Shown here in pieces: positions 36,136 through 45,404 of a stretch of 64,000 nucleotides of DNA. A model generated the notes under the pieces. It was not told the origin of the DNA and made no database searches. It saw nothing but the letters and a program-made list of their open reading frames with translations. Made by a program: the position numbers and the translations under genes. The stretch is from Pseudoalteromonas sp. XI10. Lineage in GTDB: Bacteria; Pseudomonadota; Gammaproteobacteria; Enterobacterales; Alteromonadaceae. The stretch's first letter is position 1, and each line of letters opens with the position of its first letter. The stretch spans positions 1 to 64,000 of the forward strand of contig NZ_LOPY01000040.1 in assembly GCF_001469895.1 (NCBI RefSeq), read 5' to 3'.

Positions 36136-37509
36136 TTTCAAATCCCTTAATGATTAATAAAAATATAATTTTTATATCAAGCCACAAAGACCTATATACA
36201 ACGGAGGTCGAACTCAACACACTTTCGATTAACTACGACTCTAACATTTAGCCAGCCGTAAATTTCTTACAAGTAAATAGCATTTTTTTACTTTTATATC
36301 TAAAACCTTAAATCATCCAATGCATTTTAAACTTAAACATAAACCCTTAAAATTAAAAAGGACAACCCACAATCTATAATTGTGGTTCTGTTATAACAAT
36401 ATCACCAAATTAATTTTATAAACTTAATCAACGACAACGTACTAAAAAACTTTAATAACCTTAAAGCCAAAAGTTAAAACATAAATTTTGACAGTCACTT
36501 AACATTTAAAGCAACCAACTTATAGTTAAAATTTAATCAATATAATTTAGAAAAGTAGCTCTTTAAGAGATACTCAGTAATTAGGAACGAGAAAATGAGA
36601 TGCATGAAGAAACCATACACAGGAAAAACGATTACTCTGTACCCACAAAACCCTAATGAACATATTCCATGTAAGTAATTAGTGATATTTATGTAGAGTG
36701 ATTTTGGGTATGAGAAATCAAACATGGGAGACTTTGAAGAATTATGAGAGTTTGTAACACAAGCTACTTTTAATTGTGAAGTCAATGTACAAACATTTGA
36801 AAAACAATAGCAAATTGCAATTGAAAAAGCCGAGAGTTTTAACGTCCTTGAAGAAATCACACTAAAGTCCTTATTGTTAACGCCTGATTACATTTATTAA
36901 CACTTTACATAAGACTATTACACTAAATTTAACTCGTCAACATTAAAATTAGCAAAAAAGTATTAGAACCTTTTTTGGGTAAACCATTGAATTCCTATAA
37001 CCCTCTAAAGTTATTAAAATATGCAGTTAAAATTGGTTCACCATCCCTGTTTTAGCTTGTTTCAATGATAAAGAATCCGCAAACTATAAACGCGACCCCC
37101 ATTGAATGTCCTTAACTTTTGTAGTGACATTTATGCATCAGCGCCAGCTCTAAAAGCCTATAGGCTAGAAATTCACATAATTAAAGTAATTAGTTGTTTG
37201 ATACAATCTATAATATAGAGGATCCCTATTATATATTTTACAAGTAACTTTATCGCTAGGAAGCCTGTAAATCAGGAAAGCTATAGCTTTATTACCTTTA
37301 GTTTTATCTTGATTTAAAGTTATTATTAATACTGCTATCGACAATACCACCACCTCTACCTCCAACGTAAACACACCCTCAATATTGCTTCTTTTTTACT
37401 AAGATTAACTGGGAAAAATCAACTTTTGTGTTGCAGTATTGTTAATGCCGTCTAAAATTAACCATATTAGTAATACAATTACCTAAATATTTAGTTTAAA
37501 GGGACACTT
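36136..37509. other. AT-rich 1.4 kb divergent intergenic region
   Basis: No convincing gene is present. It separates the two halves of the polysaccharide locus and must hold both promoters; the plus-strand gene lapG has AAGGGA before its GTG. The stretch CCACAAT/ATTGTGG (36367-36385) is a small inverted repeat. A minus-strand open frame at 36537-36860 ends with GFFMHLIFSFLITEYLLKSY, which faintly recalls the first conserved block of membrane acyltransferases, but it is not supported as a working gene. A long leader or a decayed gene is possible. Confidence 0.5.
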
Positions 37510-38205
37510 GTGCGCAAATGGCTTTGCTTCTTTCTTTTATTTTCAATTATTGCAAGTGCGCAAAATATACTTTCTTCCCTAAAAAGCAGTGAAATCTTAG
37601 CTAAAGCCCGTTTAAGTTATGGTGAGTCAGGGCATTCTAGAATCAAACAATGGCTAGATTTCATAGATGCGACAGAAAACAAAAATGAATGGCAGAAAAT
37701 CAACCTTGTTAATGATTTTTTTAACGAAAAGGTTATTTATCGTACCGATGAATTGCTATGGAATAAAAAGGATTATTGGGCGAGCCCGATTGAAACTTTA
37801 GGTGTTGGTATGGGTGATTGTGAAGACTACGTAATAGCTAAGTACTTTACATTGGTAGCCCTAGGTGTACCTGAAGACAAAATTAGACTTATGTATGTTA
37901 GGCAGCAAACGGTTAATCAGCCTCACATGGTATTAATCTATCTTGAACGCTCTAACGAACCACCTATGGTTTTAGACAATTTTGAAACTAGACTACTTCC
38001 TGCAAATGCAAGAAGAGATTTGACGCCTATTTATAGCTTCAACGCTAAGGGGTTATGGCTTGCCAAAGCAAAAGGCTTGGGGAACAAAATCAAAGATAGT
38101 AATGGTGTTTCAGCATGGGACACAATGTTAGAAAGAATTGAACAAGGTGAGCTTGCTCTACCTGCACAAAATAAAGGAACTATCAGCTATGCTCAAACAT
38201 TTTAA
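37510..38205 (+). CDS. lapG: LapG-like periplasmic cysteine protease (transglutaminase-like)
   Basis: The 231-residue protein starts at GTG with AAGGGA 6 nt upstream and has a short signal peptide. The catalytic triad is Cys104 in GMGDCEDYVIAKYF, His139 in NQPHMVLIYL and Asp156 in VLDNFET. Spacing of the last two (17) equals Pseudomonas fluorescens LapG. LapG cleaves the N-terminus of large adhesins when cyclic-di-GMP is low and is held inactive by LapD, whose gene overlaps the end of this one. No large adhesin gene is in the window. Confidence 0.9.
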   Translation: MRKWLCFFLLFSIIASAQNILSSLKSSEILAKARLSYGESGHSRIKQWLDFIDATENKNEWQKINLVNDFFNEKVIYRTDELLWNKKDYWASPIETLGVGMGDCEDYVIAKYFTLVALGVPEDKIRLMYVRQQTVNQPHMVLIYLERSNEPPMVLDNFETRLLPANARRDLTPIYSFNAKGLWLAKAKGLGNKIKDSNGVSAWDTMLERIEQGELALPAQNKGTISYAQTF

Positions 38206-40207
38206 GCAAGGTATAAGTTTAAAACTGCAAATTTACAGCCTTATTGTATTTATTTGTATGCTTTCCTTTTCGGTAAAAGTGTATACAGATATTGATAGCA
38301 CAACTGACTATTTAGAATCGCAAATGGCTAGTCATGCGCAAGACACCGCAACTAGCTTAGGGCTTTCAATTTCTTCATTTTTAGAGCCAAGTAATATAAC
38401 TATCGCACAAACAATGGCCTCAGCTATCTTTGATTCAGGATATTACAGCTCAATTCGTTTTATAGATGGCGATGGTAGTATTTTGATAAACCTTAACAAC
38501 CCTAGGTATGTAGATTCGGTTCCGAATTGGTTTATCAATTTTATAAAGCTGAAAGCGCCAACAATGGTTTCTGAGGTTTCATCAGGTTGGGTCATCGCAG
38601 GAAATCTTGAGGTCACTAGCCACGTAGGTCAGTCTTACATGACTTTATGGGAGCACACAAAAAAAACGCTGTTAAGTGCATTTATAATTTTATTAGTTTC
38701 GATGATATTTGCATATTTAATATTGCAAACTGTGTTCAGGCCTTTGAAAGATGTTGAACAACAAGCAAACCTAGTTACAAAAAAGCAGTTCACGCTTAAT
38801 CACAATTTGCCAGTTGCCAGAGAGTTAAGAATTGTAACGAATGCTTTAAATAAGATGGTGAGCAACCTACATAAAACCTTTGAAACACTCACCAATCAAT
38901 CTGAAAATTTAACTAAACAGGTGTATCTAGATTCACTTACGGAATTAGGTAATAGAAAGTCATTTGAGAATCACTATAAGTCAGTTGTTGATTTTTTAAG
39001 TGATGATGAACACATATCAATTATGATGGTTCAGTTACCATCTCTCGATAGCATTAATAAGTCTTTAACTTATCTTGATGGTGATAATTATGTTTTAAGC
39101 ATCGCTAACATTTTGAAAAAAAGCGTAAAAGAATTAAATAAGAGTAAGGCTTTTAGATTAAATGGTGGAACATTCATATTTTTCGCACAACATGAGCTCT
39201 CATTCTTCAAAAGCCAGTACCATAAAATTTCAAAAGAAATACAGCAAAAAGAAAATTTAAAGCTTCACGTGAACGGTATTGCAAACATTTCAATCGCTTC
39301 AATTTCAAAAGGTGTCTCTGTTACCTCTGCGTTATCGTTATTAGATACAAATTGCACTATTGGTGAATTGGAAATTTCTATTCATGATAAATCAGAAACG
39401 TCTCTGAGCGTTTCACAATGGCGTCAACTAATAAATGACATTATAAAATCAGCTGAGATTAACTATTCCATTCAACCTGTTAAGAAGTCGAAAACTATAA
39501 ATAAGCAATGTTACTTTGAAGTATTTTCTCACTTTATACATCAAAATAACAAAGTAAATAACAGCCATTTATTTTCAATGGCTGATAACCTAAACCTTAC
39601 AGAAAGCCTAGACAAAGTAATTATTGAAAACTTTATTCCTTTGAAAGAGCAATTTCCGAACGATCTCTTTGCCCTCAATATCAGTAAATCTAGCTTATAC
39701 TCAAAAAGCTTTATCAATTGGCTTGTAGTGTTATCTCAGCAAACCCCTATTCTTCAACAAAATCTAATTTTTGAAGTCAATGAGTTTGATCTTTTACATG
39801 ATGTAGATGAAGCAAAATTACACATAGAAGTTTTAAAAGATCTTGGAATTAATGTTTGTATTGAACATTTTGGTACTAGCCTAACTTCATTTAAGTATCT
39901 ACAAGGCTTGAATATCAGCTATGTAAAACTTGATGGTAGCTATATGCAAAACTTAACAGACGATTCGCAATCGCAGTTTTTTGTCCAAACCGTTAATAAT
40001 ATCTGTCATGGTTTTGGTATTAAAGTTCTAGCTTGTTTAATTGAAAATTCCCAGACTTTAGAACTAGTTGAAGATCTTGGTTGCGATGGTGTTCAAGGAA
40101 ACTGGATCGCGAAGCCTAGTAAAGTAGAGAAAAAGAAGTATAAAAGTAGTAAATGTATGTTTACTTTTTGTACAGAAACGCTAAAATTTAGTAACTATAA
40201 CATTTAG
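38189..40207 (+). CDS. lapD: LapD-like cyclic-di-GMP receptor (degenerate GGDEF-EAL)
   Basis: The 672-residue protein starts at ATG 38189, inside the end of lapG. It has an N-terminal helix, a periplasmic LapD/MoxY-type domain (about 35-155), a second helix and a HAMP segment (VFRPLKDVEQQANLVTKKQF). The GGDEF-like domain has NGGTF in place of GGDEF, and the EAL-like domain starts FEVFSHF in place of EAL, so both are probably catalytically dead. In known LapD the EAL domain binds cyclic-di-GMP and the periplasmic domain then captures LapG. The residue set agrees with a receptor, not an enzyme. Confidence 0.88.
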   Translation: MLKHFKQGISLKLQIYSLIVFICMLSFSVKVYTDIDSTTDYLESQMASHAQDTATSLGLSISSFLEPSNITIAQTMASAIFDSGYYSSIRFIDGDGSILINLNNPRYVDSVPNWFINFIKLKAPTMVSEVSSGWVIAGNLEVTSHVGQSYMTLWEHTKKTLLSAFIILLVSMIFAYLILQTVFRPLKDVEQQANLVTKKQFTLNHNLPVARELRIVTNALNKMVSNLHKTFETLTNQSENLTKQVYLDSLTELGNRKSFENHYKSVVDFLSDDEHISIMMVQLPSLDSINKSLTYLDGDNYVLSIANILKKSVKELNKSKAFRLNGGTFIFFAQHELSFFKSQYHKISKEIQQKENLKLHVNGIANISIASISKGVSVTSALSLLDTNCTIGELEISIHDKSETSLSVSQWRQLINDIIKSAEINYSIQPVKKSKTINKQCYFEVFSHFIHQNNKVNNSHLFSMADNLNLTESLDKVIIENFIPLKEQFPNDLFALNISKSSLYSKSFINWLVVLSQQTPILQQNLIFEVNEFDLLHDVDEAKLHIEVLKDLGINVCIEHFGTSLTSFKYLQGLNISYVKLDGSYMQNLTDDSQSQFFVQTVNNICHGFGIKVLACLIENSQTLELVEDLGCDGVQGNWIAKPSKVEKKKYKSSKCMFTFCTETLKFSNYNI

Positions 40208-40220
40208 AAATGGACGCCTC

Positions 40221-40733
40221 ATGAAACTATTACTAGCAAGCCTTTTGGCAACAGTTACATCTTTCCCTATTTACGCACAAACCGACAGTGGCTCAGGAAG
40301 TACAGCTATTTCGCAACTAGCTAGTATCGTTTCATCAGCTGATGAAAACACAAGCCAAGAGCAGTTAAACAGTGATTTATTAGCTGCCATAAAAGCTATT
40401 TGTGAAGATTGCACAGCAACACAAGTTGATGCAATGATTACAGAGGTGGTTAACGCTGTAGGTGCCGACAGCCCCTTAGTCTCAACCTTTTTAACTTCAC
40501 TATCAAACGCAGGTGTTGACCCTGACACTATCACGCTTTCAGCAATTACTGCAGGTGTTGATGCAACAGTAGCTTCTAACGCAACTGCCGCGGGTCCAGT
40601 TCAAGGTAATAACTCACCAACTAACCAGCAACAAGCTCCAGATGTTATATTTACAGCACCAGCAACAACTCCTACACCACAAGGTGCTGGTGGTAATGGT
40701 GGTGATGCTGGTATATCTGAAGTCGGTGGTTAA
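40221..40733 (+). CDS. Secreted protein of unknown function, Ala/Thr/Gly-rich
   Basis: The 170-residue protein has a signal peptide (MKLLLASLLATVTSFPIYA). The mature half is acidic and helical with two Cys (IKAICEDCTATQ). The C-terminus is a low-complexity, flexible tail: NNSPTNQQQAPDVIFTAPA, TTPTPQGAGGNGGDAG. It lies 13 nt after lapD and ahead of an O-antigen-ligase-like gene. A strong hairpin follows the stop. No homologue is recognised. It could be a surface client or structural component of the locus. Confidence 0.7.
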   Translation: MKLLLASLLATVTSFPIYAQTDSGSGSTAISQLASIVSSADENTSQEQLNSDLLAAIKAICEDCTATQVDAMITEVVNAVGADSPLVSTFLTSLSNAGVDPDTITLSAITAGVDATVASNATAAGPVQGNNSPTNQQQAPDVIFTAPATTPTPQGAGGNGGDAGISEVGG

Positions 40734-40743
40734 AACTTATCCA

Positions 40744-40777
40744 TTCACACGTAGTACTAGTACACCCTACGTGTGAA
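40744..40777 (+). terminator. Hairpin after the secreted 170-residue protein gene
   Basis: TTCACACGTAG and CTACGTGTGAA form a perfect 11-bp stem with a 12-nt loop, followed by a short, weak T stretch (ACTTTT). It is probably a partial terminator or mRNA-stabilising stem before the ligase-like gene. Confidence 0.6.
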
Positions 40778-40828
40778 GTACTTTTAATGCTATTAACTTA
40801 TATTCCTACCGTGTAGTTTGGATTTCAA

Positions 40829-42148
40829 TTGAGCCGAATCATCTTTGCGCTTTTATGTGTAACTGTTTTTTTGTTGCCCCTTCCCCTCGGTAGTTATAGA
40901 CCGTGGGCTATTTTATCTATCGGTTTGCTTGTAAATTTTACCTTTTTAGTACATCTATTTAATGGTCTAAAAAACAATTCGAATATTTACCCACCAAAAT
41001 ATAGTTACTTTCTGCTAGCAACTTTGTTGTTTGTAATATTTATACTTTTATATCAAAAACTTACTGTAAGCATTGATCCATTTCAAACTACCCAAATGTT
41101 ACTTAAGACCCAGGTTCTTTTAGTATTCTCCTGGTTATTATTCATATACTGCAATAATGCAAACAGGATAAGAACATTACTGTTAGTTATTGTATCGGCA
41201 GGTGTTTTTCAATCTTTATATGCTAGCTATTTAAATTTTACCCCTGATATATCAAGCCCGATTTTTGGATATGCCCATACTGAGCGTGCTATTGGCACTT
41301 TTACTTATTCAAACTTTCTAGCGAATTATTTAGGCCTTTGCTTAGCCTTAGGGATTGGGCTATTAGTTAGTGAATTAAAAAGAAGCTCTGCTGACACAAA
41401 GCTTACTTTAAAAAAAATATTACGTGGGTTTTCTGAGACTATGCTAAGTCAAAAGGTAATTTTGAGACTGTCATTGATCATAATTATCGTCGGACTGATA
41501 TTGACAAGAAGTAGAATGGGCAATTCTGCCTTTTTTATAGCGTTAATAATTGTAAGTGCTTTGGCACTTATTTTTTATAAGAAAAAACCACGTTCTTTCA
41601 AGATATTAATTGTGAGTTTTTTTATTTTAGATCTAATCATAATTGGGGCAATCTTTGATGTAGAAAAAGTTAAACAACGCCTAAGTGAGACAAGCCTCCA
41701 ATCAGAAACAAGAGACGAAGTTGTGAGGGATTCAATACCACTCATACTTGAAAAACCTTTTTTTGGTAGTGGCGGTGGTACCTTCTATACTGCTTTTCCA
41801 CGTTTTCAATCGGAACCCTATTCTGGTTATTACGATAATGCCCACAATGATTACATTCAATTTACTGTTGAATTAGGTCTTATTGGAACTATCCCCTTAG
41901 CCATATTAGTTATTTATTGCTTGTTACTTTGCTTTAAAACCATGAAGAATCGAAAAACAGCGCTTTACCAAGGCATTGCTTTTGGGTGCGCTATAGCAAT
42001 AACAATGATGTTGTTGCATTCATCGGTTGATTACTCATTGCAGGCAGGTGCAAACTCAATGTATTTCATCCTGATACTATGCTTATCAATAATAACTAAT
42101 AAGCTGCCAAGAAACGAGCACACGTTTAAGCCTAGACACAATTACTAG
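40829..42148 (+). CDS. O-antigen ligase / Wzy-like polytopic membrane protein
   Basis: The 439-residue protein begins at TTG (no better start keeps the first helix) and has about eleven hydrophobic segments. A large periplasmic loop near 300-360 contains FFGSGGGTFYTAFPRF and YDNAHNDYIQFTVELGLIG, the Wzy_C/WaaL signature HN.Y.Q...E.G..G. Such proteins polymerise undecaprenyl-linked repeat units or transfer glycans to lipid A or proteins. Without glycosyltransferases nearby the substrate is unknown. It is the last gene of the lapG-lapD unit. Confidence 0.85.
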   Translation: MSRIIFALLCVTVFLLPLPLGSYRPWAILSIGLLVNFTFLVHLFNGLKNNSNIYPPKYSYFLLATLLFVIFILLYQKLTVSIDPFQTTQMLLKTQVLLVFSWLLFIYCNNANRIRTLLLVIVSAGVFQSLYASYLNFTPDISSPIFGYAHTERAIGTFTYSNFLANYLGLCLALGIGLLVSELKRSSADTKLTLKKILRGFSETMLSQKVILRLSLIIIIVGLILTRSRMGNSAFFIALIIVSALALIFYKKKPRSFKILIVSFFILDLIIIGAIFDVEKVKQRLSETSLQSETRDEVVRDSIPLILEKPFFGSGGGTFYTAFPRFQSEPYSGYYDNAHNDYIQFTVELGLIGTIPLAILVIYCLLLCFKTMKNRKTALYQGIAFGCAIAITMMLLHSSVDYSLQAGANSMYFILILCLSIITNKLPRNEHTFKPRHNY

Positions 42149-42307
42149 CAATAACTTAAAAAGCCAAGTTTAAAGTTATGATAACTAAATCGAGATTATT
42201 TTTACTTTACCCAAGACTAATAAGCTAAAAAAGCCGATAATACCACTCAATTTGTTACACACTTAATTTGTCACCTATTAAGTACGCTCGTAAAAGGTAA
42301 TTTTTTA

Positions 42308-44494
42308 ATGGAAATTAAAGTTAATTTTCTCGACAACCTCAGGCTTGAAGCCAAGTTTGATGATTTCTCTGTCATTGCAGACCAACCTATTCGCTATAAG
42401 GGTGATGGCACTGCACCAAGTCCATTCGATTACTTCTTAGCATCTTCTGCATTGTGTGCGGCTTACTTTATTAAAGTGTATTGTAATTCACGCGATATCC
42501 CGACAGATGGTATTCGTGTTGCACAAAACAATATCGTTGATCCAGAAGACCGCTATAACCAAATTTTTCAAATTCAGGTTGAGTTACCAGAAAGCCTTTC
42601 TGAGAAAGACCGCACGGGTATTTTACGTTCTGTTGAGCGTTGTACAGTAAAACGTGTTATTCAAACTGGCCCAGAATTTAAAATCGATACTGTTGAAAGC
42701 ATCGAAGCAGACGCGCAAGCAATGTTGATGGCAAAACCAGGTGATGACAGTAATACCTTTATTTTAGGTAAAGACTTACCGCTTGAAGAAACCATCGCAA
42801 ATATGACGGCCATCCTTGAAGAGTTAGGGATGAAAATCGAAATCTCTTCTTGGCGTAATATTGTGCCAAATGTATGGTCACTTCATATTCGTGATGCAGC
42901 CTCACCAATGTGTTTTACCAATGGTAAAGGTGCAACGAAAGAAAGCGCGCTATGCTCAGCTTTGGGCGAGTTTATTGAGCGCTTAAACTGTAACTTCTTC
43001 TATAACGATCAGTTCTTAGGCGAAGACATTGCCAATAGCGAGTTTGTTCATTACCCAAATGAAAAGTGGTTTGCTCTGACTGATGATGACTCTCTACCAG
43101 AGGGCATATTAGATGATTATACCCGTGAAATTTATAATCCAGATGGTGAGCTATGTGGCTCACACTTAATCGATACTAACTCTGGTAATAAAGAACGTGG
43201 TATTTGCTCTATTCCTTATGTTCGCCAGTCAGACGGTGAAACGGTTTACTTCCCTTCAAACCTAATTGAAAACTTATTCTTAAGTAATGGTATGAGTGCT
43301 GGTAACAACTTTGCCGAAGCAAAAGTACAGTGTTTATCTGAAATTTTTGAGCGTGCAGTTAAGCGCCAAATCATTGAGCAAGAAATTGTTTTACCAGACG
43401 TACCTCAAGAGGTTTTAAACAAGTACCCAGGTATTGTTGCGGGTATTAATGGTCTTGAAGAACAAGGTTTCCCTGTTGTAGTAAAAGATGCCTCGCTAGG
43501 TGGTCAGTTCCCAGTGATGTGCGTAACACTCATGAACCCTAAAACAGGCGGTGTATTTGCTTCTTTTGGTGCGCACCCAAGCTTTGAAGTTGCTTTAGAG
43601 CGCAGCTTAACTGAGTTATTACAAGGCAGAAGCTTCGAAGGCTTAAACGATGTGCCTAAGCCAACGTTCAATAGTATGGCAGTTTCTGAACCGGAAAACT
43701 TTGTAGAGCACTTCATTGATTCAACGGGCGTGATCTCATGGCGCTTCTTCAGCGCTAAGCACGATTATGATTTTGTTGAATGGGATTTCTCAGGTAGCAA
43801 TGAAGAAGAAACAGCGAGCTTATTCGGTATTTTAGAAAGCTTAGGTAAAGAAGCTTACATTGCTGAGTTCTCAGATCTTGGTACTGCATGCCGCATTTTA
43901 GTGCCTGATTACTCAGAAGTGTATCCTGTGGAAGACTTGATTTGGGACAATACCAATAAAGCACTTAACTTCCGTGAAGATATCTTGAACCTGCATCGTT
44001 TATCAGAAGATCAACTTGCTGATTTAGTTGAGCGCTTAGAAGAAAGTGAACTAGATAACTACATAGATATCATAACCTTAATCGGTATTGAGTTTGATGA
44101 AAACACAGTATGGGGTCAGTTAACGATTCTTGAGCTGAAGCTACTTATTTACTTAGCACTTGGTGATTTAGAAGCAGCAATGGAGCTTGTTGAAGCATTC
44201 TTGCAGTATAACGACAATACCATTGTTGAACGCGGCTTATTCTACCAAGCAATGCATGCAACGTTGGAAGTCGCACTCAGCGATGACCTAGAGATTGAAG
44301 ATTACATTCACAGCTTCACCCGTATGTTTGGTCAAGAAACAATGGATGCAGTCGTTGGCTCAATCAACGGCGATGTAATGTTCTATGGTTTAACAGAAAC
44401 CAGCATGAAACTTGAGGGCTTAGATAGACACCTTCGTTTAATCGAAAGCTACAAAAAGCTACACACTGCTCGCGCTAGAAAAGCAGGATTATAA
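42308..44494 (+). CDS. ycaO: OsmC domain fused to YcaO
   Basis: The 728-residue fusion has an OsmC-like domain (about 1-140) with the paired Cys in ALCAAYF and VERCTVKRV; the rest aligns along its length with E. coli YcaO (586), including FTNGKGATKESALCSALGE, FIERLN, LSEIFERAVKR (ATP-binding Glu/Arg) and ASFGAHPSFEVALERS. YcaO enzymes activate amide backbones with ATP. E. coli YcaO is linked to RimO-dependent beta-methylthiolation of ribosomal protein S12. The C-terminal 150 residues are TPR-like. It is a single-gene unit with no TfuA partner or precursor peptide nearby. Confidence 0.92.
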   Translation: MEIKVNFLDNLRLEAKFDDFSVIADQPIRYKGDGTAPSPFDYFLASSALCAAYFIKVYCNSRDIPTDGIRVAQNNIVDPEDRYNQIFQIQVELPESLSEKDRTGILRSVERCTVKRVIQTGPEFKIDTVESIEADAQAMLMAKPGDDSNTFILGKDLPLEETIANMTAILEELGMKIEISSWRNIVPNVWSLHIRDAASPMCFTNGKGATKESALCSALGEFIERLNCNFFYNDQFLGEDIANSEFVHYPNEKWFALTDDDSLPEGILDDYTREIYNPDGELCGSHLIDTNSGNKERGICSIPYVRQSDGETVYFPSNLIENLFLSNGMSAGNNFAEAKVQCLSEIFERAVKRQIIEQEIVLPDVPQEVLNKYPGIVAGINGLEEQGFPVVVKDASLGGQFPVMCVTLMNPKTGGVFASFGAHPSFEVALERSLTELLQGRSFEGLNDVPKPTFNSMAVSEPENFVEHFIDSTGVISWRFFSAKHDYDFVEWDFSGSNEEETASLFGILESLGKEAYIAEFSDLGTACRILVPDYSEVYPVEDLIWDNTNKALNFREDILNLHRLSEDQLADLVERLEESELDNYIDIITLIGIEFDENTVWGQLTILELKLLIYLALGDLEAAMELVEAFLQYNDNTIVERGLFYQAMHATLEVALSDDLEIEDYIHSFTRMFGQETMDAVVGSINGDVMFYGLTETSMKLEGLDRHLRLIESYKKLHTARARKAGL

Positions 44495-44505
44495 TCAGGT
44501 AAATC

Positions 44506-44532
44506 GAGCTGTAAGCAACCAACTTACAGCTC
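44506..44532 (+). terminator. Probable terminator after ycaO
   Basis: GAGCTGTAAG and CTTACAGCTC form a perfect 10-bp stem with a 7-nt loop 12 nt after the stop. The T run downstream is weak. Confidence 0.6.
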
Positions 44533-44676
44533 CACCCCTTTGTTTATTAAGGAAATTAATTAATACCTCAATAAAACACTTAGATTTTTATGTATTTGCA
44601 CTGTAAGCCCCCTACCTTGTCCAGTTCTGTTTAAACTGATAAATTTCGCTTAAGTTTCACCCTATCGATTTATTAA

Positions 44677-45396
44677 ATGGACTTAAAAGGCTTCATTACA
44701 GCCCCTCTTATCCTGCTTGTACTGTTTTGCTCTCACCCTTGTTTTGCAAAAATAACAATTGGTGTATCAAGCGAAAATGGCGAATCATTAAAGTACTCAC
44801 GAAAACACTTTCACGGTGAATTAAAATCAGCTTATAGCTGTGTGATCAATCACCTAGATACCGATTACGATGTTATCACTGTACCGCAAGCACGGCTTAT
44901 CAAAATGTTGCAAAACAATGAAGTTGATATTGCCATGCCACTTTTATTGTTACCACAGAGAGATCTATTTGCGACTCGCTCAGCGACAATTTATCAAGTT
45001 GGATATGAGCTGATAAGCCACAGTACTAACCCAGATTTGAGTATCGAGAATTTACGCAGACAGGCAAACTTGAATGGTATCGTCTATAAACGCGGAACTG
45101 GGGCACGTACCTTAATGCTTAAATATTTAGGCATTGATAAAAATGAATCGATAAGCCATGAACATCAAGTTAGTACATGGCAACAAGCTGTTGATTTTGT
45201 GGCTAAGAACAGAGCTGGTATAACAGCCCTTCCTGCTGTGATTGCAAAAGATATTGAGCCTCACCACTTTAATGGCATTACACGCATTAAAATGCCCGAC
45301 CATCAATTAGGGCTTTATATGTCATCACATTTTGCCAAAAGCGCTGGAGCAACTGCTATCAACGATGCATCAAAAACCTGTAAAGAAGTTAGATAA
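44677..45396 (+). CDS. Periplasmic substrate-binding-protein-like protein (SBP_bac_3 type)
   Basis: The 239-residue protein has a signal peptide (about 1-24) followed by a class-3 solute-binding-like fold: ITIGVSSENGESLKY, QARLIKMLQNNEVDIAMPLL, and VYKRGTGARTLMLKYLG. No ABC permease or ATPase gene is adjacent, so it is not obviously part of an importer. Many such orphan proteins in Alteromonadales act as sensors or have no known ligand. It is convergent with the PLA2-like gene (8-nt gap). Confidence 0.75.
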   Translation: MDLKGFITAPLILLVLFCSHPCFAKITIGVSSENGESLKYSRKHFHGELKSAYSCVINHLDTDYDVITVPQARLIKMLQNNEVDIAMPLLLLPQRDLFATRSATIYQVGYELISHSTNPDLSIENLRRQANLNGIVYKRGTGARTLMLKYLGIDKNESISHEHQVSTWQQAVDFVAKNRAGITALPAVIAKDIEPHHFNGITRIKMPDHQLGLYMSSHFAKSAGATAINDASKTCKEVR

Positions 45397-45404
45397 ACGA
45401 TAGA

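Noticed and set aside
36537-36860. 107-codon minus-strand open frame in the export-locus gap
   Set aside because: There is no ribosome site or clear signal peptide and the region is AT-rich; only a weak likeness to an acyltransferase segment. Reported as a possible relic, not as a gene.
37165-37374. 69-codon minus-strand open frame
   Set aside because: Low-complexity, AT-rich, without ribosome site or recognisable domain.
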